A stretch of 64,000 nt of DNA from Stomoxys calcitrans. Taxonomy: Eukaryota; Arthropoda; Insecta; Diptera; Muscidae. Where the stretch lies: NCBI RefSeq assembly GCF_963082655.1, contig NC_081553.1, positions 209,349,435 to 209,413,434 on the forward strand. The letters run 5' to 3'. The notes below the pieces were generated by a model. It was not told the DNA's origin and searched no databases. It was given only the letters and a program-made list of their open reading frames with translations. The position numbers and the translations under genes were made by a program. This document shows, piece by piece, positions 24,435 through 34,830 of this stretch; the first letter of the stretch is position 1, and each line of letters opens with the position of its first letter.

Positions 24435-27400
24435 TTAATCTACTATTTCCATTGATATTTGTGAAGATGACTGCCGTGTGGTCATAAAACTCTTTTTGTA
24501 GACAATACTCGTTAGCAACGACGAAGACAAGGGGGCCACCCAATAGACCCAATTGTTTTTGAAATTTAATGACCATAAAGCTGGACCAAAGGAGCGAGCA
24601 GGGCTCATGCTGCCACCACTGAGATTAGCCTGAAAGCATAGAAAGAGAAAATATTAGAAGAAACCAATTAACAGAGCAAAAGTCGGGAGGAGCCGACTAT
24701 ATAATACAACTAGCTGGACCGGGCCCGCTCCATTTTCCTTTTTCGACATTGAAAAAGCTTATAATGCCATGAAATGCCATGCCACAAAAATAGTATATCG
24801 CTTGGCAAACAGTTTAACAATATAATTATGTGAATCCATATGAGACCCCCAGAGAATTGGTCCCCAAAGTGGGTTTCAATTCTTGCTATACCCCCAATTC
24901 CTGTCATTTAAGCCCCACATTGACTTGGTCGGTAAATATACCCGATTTAGGGGTGTTTTGGGGAGTGGGGTGATCCCCCCATCGCTAAGCCCTGAAAATA
25001 TATCAGCAACGTGCTCTATTCTCATATATTTGAACCCCATATTACAATTGGCCTCAAAATTGGATATCAAATTCGTTTTCTAATTTCAAATACCATTCAC
25101 TTAAACCCCTTATGGAAAAAGCCAGAAAATGTGTCCGGTTTGGGTGAATATGGAGCTCCACTGTCTTGAAGACCCAAATTTGTCTTGGTGAGCAACTACG
25201 TCCTACTTGGGGGTTGTTATGGTGGTGGGATGTCCCCTAGACAGTTGGACCCGAATGTTGATGTCAGATTCATGGTCTACTCCCAAATACCCTTCATTTC
25301 AGCTCCATTTTTCCATAGTCGGCAAACATGACCGGTTTGGGGATGTTCTAGGGGATGGGGCGGCCGTTCAGTGACTTGGCTTTGAAAATATATATCAGAT
25401 TCGTGTTCTTCTCTAAAATACCTCTTATTTGAGTCTCATATTGCAATGGTCAGCAAATACTTCCTATTTGGGTGGTGTTTCACTTTTCCCGAACATTGAT
25501 ATCAGATTCGTGCTTTACTTCCAAAGACCTTTCATTTGAGCCTCATATTGCTAAGGTCGTAAATTTGTCTTCTTTGGGGGATGTTCTCGGGGATGGGCGG
25601 CCCCTCAACTACGTGGTCACTCAAATACCTTTTATTTAAGCTCCATATTGCCATGGGCAGTAAATAAGTCCTGTTTTGGGGGGTGTTTTGGAGAAGGGGT
25701 GGACTCCCAGAAGCTTTATCCCATATTCAGATATCACATTCGTATTTTACTCGCACATACCTTTCATTTGAGTCCCATATTGCCATGGTCGATAAATATG
25801 TCAGATTTAGGCGGGTTTTGGTGGTGCCCCAAATATTTGGTCCGACAATTGGATATCAGATACGTTTTCTAATCTTAAATACATTTCATTTGAGTCCCAT
25901 ATTGTCGTGATTTGGAAATTGCAAATTTTGCCCATGAATATTCCACTAAGGAACAGGGGCAAACTTCTCACATATCAATGATAAGGGGCCTCCTTTTTAT
26001 AGCCGAGTCCGAACGGCGAGCCGCAGTGCGACACCTCTTTTGAGAGAAGTTTTTCATGGCATAGTACCTCACAAATGTTGGCAGCATTAGGAGGGGAAAA
26101 CCACCGCTGAAAAATTTTTTTTTGATGGTCTCGTCAGGATTCGAACCAGGCGTTCAGCGTCTCATAGGCGAACATGCTAACCTCTGCGCTACGGTGGCCT
26201 CCGAATTGTCGTGATTAGTGTATATATATATTTTGTAGGTTTTGGGGGTGGGATGCTACCACCCCCCCCCCCCCCCCCCTAGGTACCCAACCCGATATTT
26301 GGACACCAATTTGTTGTTTGTAGGTAGCTATAGGGGAGCACACAAAATTTCGTTTAAATCCCATCACCCATCTCCGAGATCTGGCATTTATGAAAATTAA
26401 GGTAAGGGGGAGGGTCCGCTTCCCCTTCAGATATCAAAAAATGTAGTACCCTAATTTCACCATGGGATCATTATGCAGCATCAGTGAAAATTTCAGGAAA
26501 ATAGGTTCTGAGTCTATAAGGAACACACAAACAAACCTATAAACAAACACAAGTTGATTTTTATATATATGATATACCACAAAAACTCAGCTAAGTCAAC
26601 GTGTTATACACCTATGAACAAATTAAACACAGAGTTGACAAAGTGACCATATTCGTTGCTAAATTTGAATCAACACACAGATATTATCAAATCAACCAGA
26701 ACTTTTCATAAACCAGTATCAATTTTTGTAAATGAAACGTCCACACCCGTTCACATTCTGACAACGTCTAGTGCACGGTTTTTTTTTTAAGGTTCCTAGA
26801 GGTTTTGGTTGTTGATAAGTGTCGCAACTGTGTTCTATACATCCCATTGAATGTTTACAATCGCCTTATGCAAAAGCTTGGTATAAATAATGTTCATAAC
26901 AGTCGGTGCATGAACATCAACGCGTGTTCACAAAATCATCCACGCTTGTAACCAATATATACATCAAGGACTGTGTATTATAATGACAACATTAATGCGT
27001 GATTTTGCAATGACCTTTTTCTATCAGTGTATGTGAGCTACATCTCAATATAGCCCGATTTGATCCCTTTACAATATAACCGACCATCATCAAAAGTTTG
27101 AAGGGGATACCACTATTCGTTGAAAAGATAGCATGCTTCGTTAGACATTCATTGTCATCACACTGTCAGTCTTAGGTAAATATTTCAAGTTGTTAAAAAA
27201 TCAATGACAAAAGTTGTAAAACCACCATTTAACGGTAGTATGTAAGACTGCAAAACTTAACAAATAGTGGATAGAATAAGGGGGCAAATAAAAAACTTCC
27301 CAAGAACATCACATTAATAAACTGCAGAGAGACTAGAGCTATAAATGCATAAATTTTCCCGGGAGCATACTGATAACATACAAAGCGATACTTCTCTCGT

Positions 27401-30318
27401 ATCAAATTGTGCAGTGCGATTAAAGTTTTAGGTCAACGATAAATGACCTCCTTTACACTGAGTTCGAACGGTGTGCCACTACGTAGACAAGTGTCATCAG
27501 CATGAGTGAGGGGATAAACATAGCTGAGAGTCATAAGCCGACATGATCATCTCTGCGCCACGGTGGCATAAGTGTTAATTCAAAATTTTGCTCAACTGCA
27601 ATAGACCTATATTTAATAGCATAGGCGGAAAGGCACAACGTTGAGGGACACTACCTTGTCCAAAGGTTGGCCATTAGTAACCACTACAAAACTATTCTAA
27701 AACTCAATTCACAACTTTGATGGGGGTAAATACAAGGCATTTGGAGGTGTCAGTTTACAAACAAAGGCTTTATGTAAAAAGTGACAAACGATGATGATCA
27801 ATTTTTTCAATTCCCCAAGACGAATTAAGGCGTCAAATGTGGGTAAATGTATGTCACATGTAGTTCCGGAAATATGATATCATATGTGGACATAATTTTG
27901 AAGCATCGCACAGTGGGGTAGTATCGAAAAAAGTTAGTCAACAAGTAAAAAGAGGTTAAGTTCGGCCGGGGCGAACTTTGGATGCCCACCCCCTCGGATA
28001 TATATGTAAACCACCTTTCGTCAAAATCCGGGAAAAAATTCACACCTTATACCCCATATCAGCTATATCGAAATATGTTCCGATTTGGACCAAATACTAA
28101 TAAGTACAAGTCATTGTTCAATTATGTTAAACAAAATATTGGTTTTTTTTGTAGCTATATCTAATAGTAAACCGATCTGAATCACTTTTGTGAAATCAGA
28201 TAATAAATGCGACTTTTATGGGGCCAAAACTATAAATCGAGAAATCGGTCTATATGGCAGCTATATCCAAATTTTGACCGATATGGACCAAGTTGCAAAA
28301 AAATGTCGAAGAGCCTAACACAACTCACTGTCCCAAATTCCGGAAAAATCTGACAATAAATGCGCCTTTTATAGCCCCAAAACCTTAAATCGAGAGATAG
28401 GTCTATATGGTAGCTATCTCAAAATCTGGACCGATCTGATCCAAATTGAAGAAGATTGTTGAAGGGCCCAACACAACTCACTGTCCCAAATTTCAGCGAT
28501 ATCGGACAATAATACGGCTTTTTAGGGTCAAAACCTAAAACCGAGAGATCGTTCTATATCCGATCTAGGCCAAATTGAAGAAGAACCTTACACAACTCAT
28601 TGTCCCCAAATTTTGGCAAAATCGAACAATAAATGCGCCTTTTATGGGCTCAAGACCTTAAATCGAGAGACCGGTCTATATATATTGCACAAATACTTCT
28701 TATTAGTGTTGGTCGGTTGGGATTGTAAATGGGCCAAATCGGTCCATGTTTTGATATAGCTGCCATATATAAATCGATCTTGGGTCTTGACTTCTTGAGC
28801 CACTAGAGGACGCAATTTTTACCCGATTGCAATGAAATTTTGCACAACGTGTTTTGTTATGACTTCCAACAACTGTGCTAAATGACGTTCAAATCGGTCC
28901 ATAGCCTGATATAGCTGCCTTATAAACCGATCTTGGGTCTTGACTTCTTAAGCCTCTAGTGGGCGCAATTCTTATCCGATTGGAATGAAATTTTGCACAA
29001 CGTGTTTTGTTATGACTTCCAACAACTGTGCTAAATGACGTTCAAATCGGTCCATAGCCTGATATAGCTGCCATATAAACCGATCTTGGGTCTTGACTTC
29101 TTGACCCTCTAGAGGGCGCAATTCTTATCCGATTGGAATGAAATTTTGCACGACGTGTTTTGTTATGATATCCAACAATTGTGCCAAGTATGGTTCAAAT
29201 CGGTTCATAACCCGATATAACTGTCATATAAACCGATATTGGATCTTGACTTCTTGAGCCTCTAGAGGACGCAATTATTATCCGATTTGGCTGAAATTTT
29301 CCACGAGGTGTTTTGTTATGACTTTCAACAATTGTGTTAAGAATGTTTCAAATCGGCTCAGAACCTGATATAGCTGCCATATAAAGTGATCTAAGATCTT
29401 GACTTCTTGAGCCTCTAGAGGTCGCAACTATTATCCGATTTGCCTGAAGTTTTGTACGACGGATGCTCTCATGACCATCAGCATTCGTGTTTATTATGGT
29501 GTGAATCGGTCTATAGCCCGATACAGCTCCCATATGAATCGATCTCTCTATTTTACTTCCTGAGCCGACTGAGCTGACATTTAACACAGGTCTCCAACAT
29601 ATAATTTTATTATGGTCCGAACCGGACCATATCTTGATATCGCTCTAATAGCAGAGCAAATCTTTGCTTTCATTCTTTTTTGCTTAAGAAGAGATGCCGG
29701 GAAAAGAACTCTAAAAATGCGATCCATGGTGGAGGGTATAGAAGATTCGGCCCGGCCGAACTTAGCACGCTTTTTTCACATCCTTTCCATTCTTCTACTT
29801 ACCGCTGAAAATAGCAGAGTTCCCACCGTTAAACCCAATCGTATGGCCAAGGAATCTTGATATTTGGAATTTCTCATGTCCCATGAAGCACAGCAGACCA
29901 TAATCAAAATACTTGTGATGACAAATTCTATAGCAAAAGCCTGGCCCACACTTATGCCCGTACCCGGTAGGGTCATACAAAATCCCTGCTCAGTGCTCAT
30001 AATCCATTTGAGTAGACCAAAACCCACAGCAGAACCGCAAAGTTGGGCCACCGAATACACCAGGATCATGTGAAATGGCACCACTCCACACACAGCGCTG
30101 GCCAAAGTGACGGCGGGATTTATGTGACCTCCGGAAACATGACCAAAACATTGAACAGCCACCATGACCATCAAAGCCATATTCAAACTGTATTGAAACA
30201 GGGAATTCATAAACTGATTGGTCTCCAGGGCACCCATGCAACCGGTGAATAGAACCATGGCAGTGGCCAGAAATTCCGCAAAGAAACACTGTACAATGGA
30301 TTTTATGCGTAACTCCAT
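24435..30318 (-). CDS. Aquaporin 1, entomoglyceroporin-like
   Basis: Two-exon membrane channel gene: complement of 29803-30318 (172 codons) joined to 24435-24629 (64 codons plus stop), 236 residues, the normal MIP-family length. The start ATG at 30318 sits in a CCACCATGG context. The donor is GCG|GTAAGT and the acceptor CAG|GCTAAT, phase 0. Visible features: TM1 around residues 8-31 (with AEF), TM2 about 40-58, first half-helix HINPAVT (NPA 67-69), TM3 about 84-107, TM4 and TM5 with RLGLTVG before the splice, second half-helix MSPAR (181-184) and TM6 with NNWVYWV. The second motif is SPA instead of NPA. By eye against mammalian AQP1, the filter positions are Met47, Leu169, Gly178 and Arg184, so the water-type Phe and His are both absent. 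That fits the known dipteran Eglp class, which lost the filter His and carries solutes such as glycerol, but transport is inferred. The 5.17-kb intron is full of repeats. A near paralogue lies upstream at 38 kb. Confidence 0.9.
24850..26575 (+). repeat. G/C-run interspersed repeat, long copy
   Basis: Loosely periodic units with CATTTGAGTCCCATATTGCC, a TATGTC block, GGGGGGTGTTTTGG-like G runs, a C run, and GATATCAGATTCGTGTTCTA. It ends with GGGGGAGGGTCCGC, AGATATCAAAAAATGTAGTA, GGTTCTGAGTCTATAAGGAA and a (CAAA)n run at about 26525-26555. A 17-21 base poly-C run lies at 26261-26279. A SINE splits it. No coding content. Confidence 0.65.
25913..26204 (-). mobile_element. tRNA-derived SINE, copy 4, with TSD
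   Basis: Complete minus-strand SINE flanked by a perfect 12-base duplication ATTGTCGTGATT at 25901-25912 and 26205-26216, inside the G/C-run repeat in the aquaporin intron. Confidence 0.92.
26576..27410. other. Intronic sequence, nothing recognised
   Basis: Lies within the aquaporin 1 intron. Mixed-composition sequence without tandem repeats or coding signal. Confidence 0.4.
27411..27568 (-). mobile_element. Degenerate SINE relic
   Basis: Contains GAGTTCGAACGGTGTGCC, a CCTCCTTT block and CTCTGCGCCACGGTGGC in the order expected of a minus-strand SINE, with large deletions and many substitutions. An older insertion than the intact copies. Confidence 0.6.
27941..28682 (-). mobile_element. Mini-me-like element, minus, head missing
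   Basis: Starts ACAAGTAAAAAGAGGTTAAG and GCCGGGGCGAACTTTGGATG (reverse tail), then modules with ATCGGTCTATATGGCAGCTA at 28244 and a matching site at 28397 (153 bp) and about 28548. Confidence 0.68.
28683..29773 (+). mobile_element. Mini-me-like element next to splice donor
   Basis: 5'-truncated (begins at TGCACAAATACTTCTTATTA) and followed by six modules with CGATCT-type anchors at 28775, 28928, 29081, 29234, 29387 and 29540, all exactly 153 bp apart. The tail has CCATGGTGGAGGGTATAGAA and GGCCCGGCCGAACTTAGCAC, ending about 29 bases inside the intron from the exon 1 donor of aquaporin 1. Confidence 0.8.
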
Positions 30319-30560
30319 GGTGGGATTTTTGAATGGGGCTTCGAGACGATTTGTATATGCTGCACAGCTGACATACGAGGTTTTTCTTCGATTTTTGTTT
30401 TGATCTCGGGTTTCTTTTACTTTTAAAGGTTTTTCTCTATACGTCCACTTTGCTATAGCTTTGATGTTGAACTAAATGTTAGAATTGACTGCTGTTTCGT
30501 TACCAGTGAACCATTGATGACTTCAGCTGAGAGCGAATACCTTTGGTGTTGATACAAAAA
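30319..30560 (-). promoter_or_regulatory. Putative 5' leader and promoter of aquaporin 1
   Basis: About 240 bp upstream of the start codon on the minus strand is free of recognised repeats and reads as a plausible A-rich leader. No firm TATA box or initiator can be named, so the transcription start is unknown. Confidence 0.25.
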
Positions 30561-31179
30561 CACATGGGAAGGTTAACTAACAAAGAAAATGATAACGCAA
30601 AAAAAATTGCAAAAACATCTGAATATGTCACAACTCCAAGGCAAATATGGAAGGGGTAGGGCATGGGAATTTAAATATGAACTTCCAGTATGTCTTTCTA
30701 CAAGTTACGTTTATGGATGCAAAAAATTCAAACCACAATTTGGTAGGGGATTTTTTTTTCTCTGGGTCCAAATTAAAATTTACCCATATGGAAAAAATTA
30801 ATTAATTTGCCATGCTTTCACCCACATACAAGCGATTTAGGTTTTGAGGTAAATAATAGTAAATCATTACAAACCCCTTAAACAGCACAACAAAAGCACT
30901 ACATCACTAATATAATAATCAATCAATGAATTGCTTGACAAAAACTAGTTTTAAGTTTAAAAAACGAAATCTCTAAAAAAAATTTAATATTCGTATGTAA
31001 AAGGGACATTATGTCAAGTTCAGAGGCGTAGTCTGTAATGGGGTCAACATTTAAAAAAATACCCATATATGGGGCGATCTTCAACTAATTGTTCAGAATG
31101 TCTAGGAGACCCAAGTGAGATTGAAAATTCATCTTTAATTGGCTTAAAACCCTGAATTGGTATATCCGTCTATGAAAAT
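30561..31179. other. No gene seen
   Basis: Upstream flank of aquaporin 1. AT-rich, no coding signal or tandem repeat seen. Confidence 0.35.
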
Positions 31180-32284
31180 GCTAACCGTTAAGGAATAGGG
31201 GTAAACTTCTCGCATATCTATATCACCATATTGACCGAATCGGATATAACTTGTCTCTGATGTTGTAAGTCAAAGAATAGGGTTTTGGGCCAAATTTCAG
31301 CCAAATCAAGTGAACATTTAAGCTTCTCAGGGCTGAAGAGGTCACATCCGGGGAAAGGTGAATATCTGTTTATAGACCGATTCGGATCATGCTTGGCATG
31401 GATGTTGGAAGTCCAAGTTCAAGTCTTTTTCCAAATTTCAGCCCAATCGGATGAAAATTGAGGCTTCTAAGGGCTCAAGAAGTCAAGTTGTAGAAAATTT
31501 CAGCCAAATTGGATAAGAATTCCGCCCTCTAGAGGCTTAAGAAGTCAAGATCCCAGATCGGTTTATATGGCAGCTATATCAGGTTATGTACCGATTTAAA
31601 CCATACTTAGCACAGTTTTTGGAAGGCACAACAAAACACTTCGTGCACAATTTTAGCCAAATCGGTTAAGAATTGCACCCTCTAGTGGCTCAAGAAATCA
31701 AGATCCATGATCGGTTATATGGCAGCTATATCAGGTTATGTACCGATTTGAGCCATATTTTGCACCGATATTGGAAGTCATAACAAAACTCCTCATGCAA
31801 AATTTCAGCCATATGGGATAAGAATTGCGCCCTCTAGTGGCTCATGAAGTCTAATTTCAAGATCGGTTTATATGGCAGCTATATCAAACCATGGACCGAT
31901 GTGGCCCTTTTATAATTCCAACTAACCTACACTGATAAAAAGTAGTTGCGCAAAATTTCAAGAGCCTTACTTTACTCCTTCGAATATTAGCGTACTTTCG
32001 ACAAACGGACGGACGGACAGAACGACGGACAGAAGGACGGACGGATAGAAGGACGGACGGACGGACAGAAGGACGGACGGACAGAAGGACGGACGGACAG
32101 AAGGACGGACGGACAGAAGGACGGACGGACAGAAGGACGGACGAATATGACTGGATCGTTCTTAAAATATCCTGACGATTAAGAATATATATACTGTATG
32201 GGGTCTTAGAGGAATATGTCGAGGTGTTACAAACGTAATGACAAAATTAGTATACCCCATCCTATGGTGGAGGATACAATAACA
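31180..32284 (-). mobile_element. Mini-me-like element with GGAC minisatellite
   Basis: Begins with a small SINE-tail scrap (31180-31222), then modules anchored on GATCGG at 31556, 31709 and 31861 (153 and 152 bp), the reversed core (AATATATATACTGTATGGGG) and the reversed head (CCCCATCCTATGGTGGAGGA). The GTCY tract is greatly expanded here. Confidence 0.75.
32003..32145. repeat. GGACGGACAGAA minisatellite
   Basis: About 140 bp of near-perfect tandem units of ACGGACGGACAGAAGG type, 12-16 bases long, at the GTCY position of the surrounding mini-me-like element. Confidence 0.88.
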
Positions 32285-33040
32285 TTTTTTGGCACTCCCC
32301 ATTAAACCCCAAATTGTTGCATACTCCACGCCCGTTTCCAATTATCATACTGTACATCGATTGACCATTAATGACTGGATATCTGATTAAATTATATTAC
32401 GTTAGAGGTATGCGAGTACACAATGCAGAAACCCTCCATATACTCAATCGATATTAACGATTAAGTTTTTTTATCAATGGTTGTTGTTTTTTTCTTGGTT
32501 ATTTCAACATTTCGTTGATTTCTTTGGAGGCAACAAATGACTGACCACTATGCTATGTAGATATGGAAATATAAATACACACCCCTTATTGCAAAAATGT
32601 GAATATAGTATAGTAAGCCTTCAGAAACAGGGCATATACGAAATCTCTTAATAAAGTATTTTTTTAAATGCAGATATTTGAAATATTATTAAACATTCAA
32701 ACTTTATTTGATTAAGGCACATTTTTGATATGATAAATAATGGTGGTTTAAAAGAAAACTTTTAAATAATTTTAATTTTTTAAATTTTTTATTTTTTTAT
32801 TTGAATAAACAATCAAAAGTATTGCAATATAACACTTTCGATGGGAGAAATCTCAATCTGTGCTCAGCAACAAATTTACCTTCACATATTATATCTCATC
32901 CCTAAAGTATGCTATCTATTTTGGCTTATTGTCTGTTTTTATAGGGGGTATTCACAAGAATTACTACAATTTATTCTTCACCGTCTTAAGTTTCTGCAAT
33001 ATTACCATCCGTTAGCCTGCCTGCTAAAGAAACTTTCGTC
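32285..33040. other. No gene seen
   Basis: AT-rich sequence with homopolymer A and T runs (about 32760-32800). Nothing recognisable. Confidence 0.4.
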
Positions 33041-33047
33041 CATAGAC

Positions 33048-33268
33048 TCTTCTTTTTATATCGACCTCCATAGAATGGTGGATATACTAATCTAGTCATT
33101 TCGTTTTAGGTGATGACTTTCTTTCTTTTTTACTTAAAAATGATTTTCTGCTGCACGAGTGAATGAACTGTTGCCTATTATTGACTAAAATAAGGTTAAT
33201 TGCATTTATATGATAAAAAAGGTCATGCACAACTCCACCCCCATCCTATGGTGGAGGGTATAAAAAGG
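33048..33268. repeat. Two inverted mini-me-like head scraps
   Basis: A plus-oriented head (TATCGACCTCCATAGAATGG, TATACTAATCTAGTCATTTC) at 33057-33105 and a minus-oriented head (CCCATCCTATGGTGGAGGGT) at 33238-33262, separated by about 130 bp of other sequence. The bodies of both elements are missing. Confidence 0.6.
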
Positions 33269-33336
33269 ACTGCAGAAAACTCTTCAATAGAGCGAATGCC
33301 ACAAGAGCACCACACAAGTGGCACATCTATAAGGTT

Positions 33337-33596
33337 GAGCTACGAAAATATTGCTAAGGAAAATTCTGTCCTCGAGACCTATTACGGTGGGGTATATTTA
33401 GAAGTCAGAGAATGTATGGAAAATGTCTAGTGAGGAAACAATAGAACACTGAGCTACGAAAATACTGCAGATCCGTGAAGGATATATCTGAGGCCTCTAG
33501 GCTAAGGAAGATTCTGTCCTCCAGACCTTTTACTGTGGGGTATATTCAGAAGCGAGAGAATGTATGGACAATTTCTTGTGAGGAAACACTAGAACT
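33337..33596 (+). repeat. Internal tandem duplication in LINE B
   Basis: A 110-145 bp block starting GAGCTACGAAAATA and containing TGTGGGGTATATTCAGAAG occurs twice, at 33337-33448 and 33451-33596. It encodes the stretch between endonuclease and RT (for example KILSSRPFTVGYIQKREN). The second copy has about 30 extra bases. Confidence 0.7.
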
Positions 33597-33629
33597 ACTG
33601 TTGATACACATTTCCCTGGAAATTCTCCA

Positions 33630-34470
33630 ATGGACAACGTGGCGCCAGAAGAGGATGTCACTGCTATGCATTCTTTGGAGGTTATTGGGGAGATTGTGTC
33701 TGAGTCGAAAATCCTTTGGGCGATAAGAAGTTTCGACTTCTTTAAGTCGCCAGGCCCTGATGATATATCACCGGTTGAATTACAAGTTGTGTCTGAGAGA
33801 TTGGTCCCTTGGCTTAGGGTGATATACTCTTGTATTTACGAAGGTCATTTTCATTCCGAAAGCAGGAAAACCTTACCACATGAAAGCGAAAGATTTTCGT
33901 CCTATTAGTCTGTCATCCTTTATGCTGAAGACTCTTGAGAGGGTAGTAGAAACATATGTTAGGGCAAAGATCCCCAGCATGCATATATTGAAGGCAAATC
34001 CACTGAAACAGCCCTCCACGACCTAGTTTCAGGCTTGGGATCTGTCGATCTACAAATATGGGTCAGCAGAGGAACACCTCAAGGAGGTGTACAGTCTCCT
34101 CTACTTTGGAATATAGCCATTAATAAATATTATTGTCTTTGAAAGAAAAAGGTGTAAAAGTGATCGATGACGTGACAGTTGCGATTAGGGCAAAGTTTCC
34201 TAGCACTCTAAGAGATATACTTCAGGAAGCTCTACGTGCTACAACAAAGTGGGCTACCGAAAGTTGTCTAGGCATAAATCCATGCAAGACAAAAGTAGTT
34301 CATTTTAGCAGGAGATACAAGTTGCCTACAGTGGCCCCTGTCTCCTTGGAGGGAGAGAATGTTCCAGAAACTGAACTTCAAATCCAACATTTTGGAAATG
34401 GGAAGAAAGGCCACTCTTGCCCTATACACCTGCAAGAGAGCCATTGGCAAAAGTTGGGGATTTAGACCGC
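33630..34470 (+). pseudogene. LINE B reverse transcriptase relic
   Basis: In shifting plus frames the sequence reads SPGPDDISPVELQ, then FRPISLSSFMLKTLERVVE, SRGTPQGGVQSPLLWNIAIN and DDVTVAI, which are RT motifs of jockey-like non-LTR elements. The YADD box has lost its YA, and sequence is deleted between the FRPISL and GTPQGG blocks. Frameshifts occur near 33880, 34030 and 34130. After the catalytic core come KWATESCLGINPCKTKVVHF and EGENVPETEL. It cannot encode a working enzyme. Confidence 0.82.
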
Positions 34471-34477
34471 GTGTCAT

Positions 34478-34785
34478 AAATGCAAATTTTGCCCATGAGC
34501 ATTTCACTAAGGAACAGGGGCAAACTTCTCACACATCAATGAGTGCAGTCCGATTCAAGTTTAAGCTCAATGATAAGGGGCCTCCTTTTTATAGTCGAGT
34601 CCGAACGGCGTGCGGCGGTGCTACACCTCTTTTGGTGAGAAGTTTTACATTGCAAAGTACCTCACAAATGTTGCCAGCATTAGGAGGGGAAAACCACCGC
34701 TGAAAATTTTTTCGGATGGTCTCGGCAGGATTCGAACCCAGGCGTTCAGCGTCATAGGCGGATATGCTAACCTCTGCGTTACGGT
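34478..34785 (-). mobile_element. tRNA-derived SINE, copy 5, nested in LINE
   Basis: Complete minus-strand SINE with GACCGCGTGTCAT on both sides (34465-34477 and 34786-34798). LINE copy A has a single matching site (GACCGCACGTCAT at about 12226), showing the empty target. Confidence 0.93.
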
Positions 34786-34830
34786 GACCGCGTGTCATGC
34801 ATTGGTTATATACTGCAGTTGTTAGACCTA

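Larger units (their letters stand above)
24630..29802 (-). other. Repeat-filled intron of aquaporin 1
   Basis: Intron of 5173 bp with GT/AG ends. In the low-to-high direction it holds a subtype-2 terminus scrap (24679-24713), a G/C-run repeat, a complete SINE, a degenerate SINE, a minus mini-me-like piece and a plus mini-me-like element. The paralogue's intron at the same codon position is only 66 bp. Confidence 0.85.

Noticed and set aside
26261..26281. Long poly-C run as a functional G-quadruplex site
   Set aside because: It lies in a G/C-run repeat with ordinary homopolymer length uncertainty; length may be a sequencing artefact and no regulatory context is visible.
29612..30403. Plus-strand and alternative minus-strand frames over aquaporin 1 exon 1
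   Set aside because: Shadows of the exon; the chosen frame alone shows the MIP motifs and ends at a GTAAGT donor that joins in phase to the second exon.
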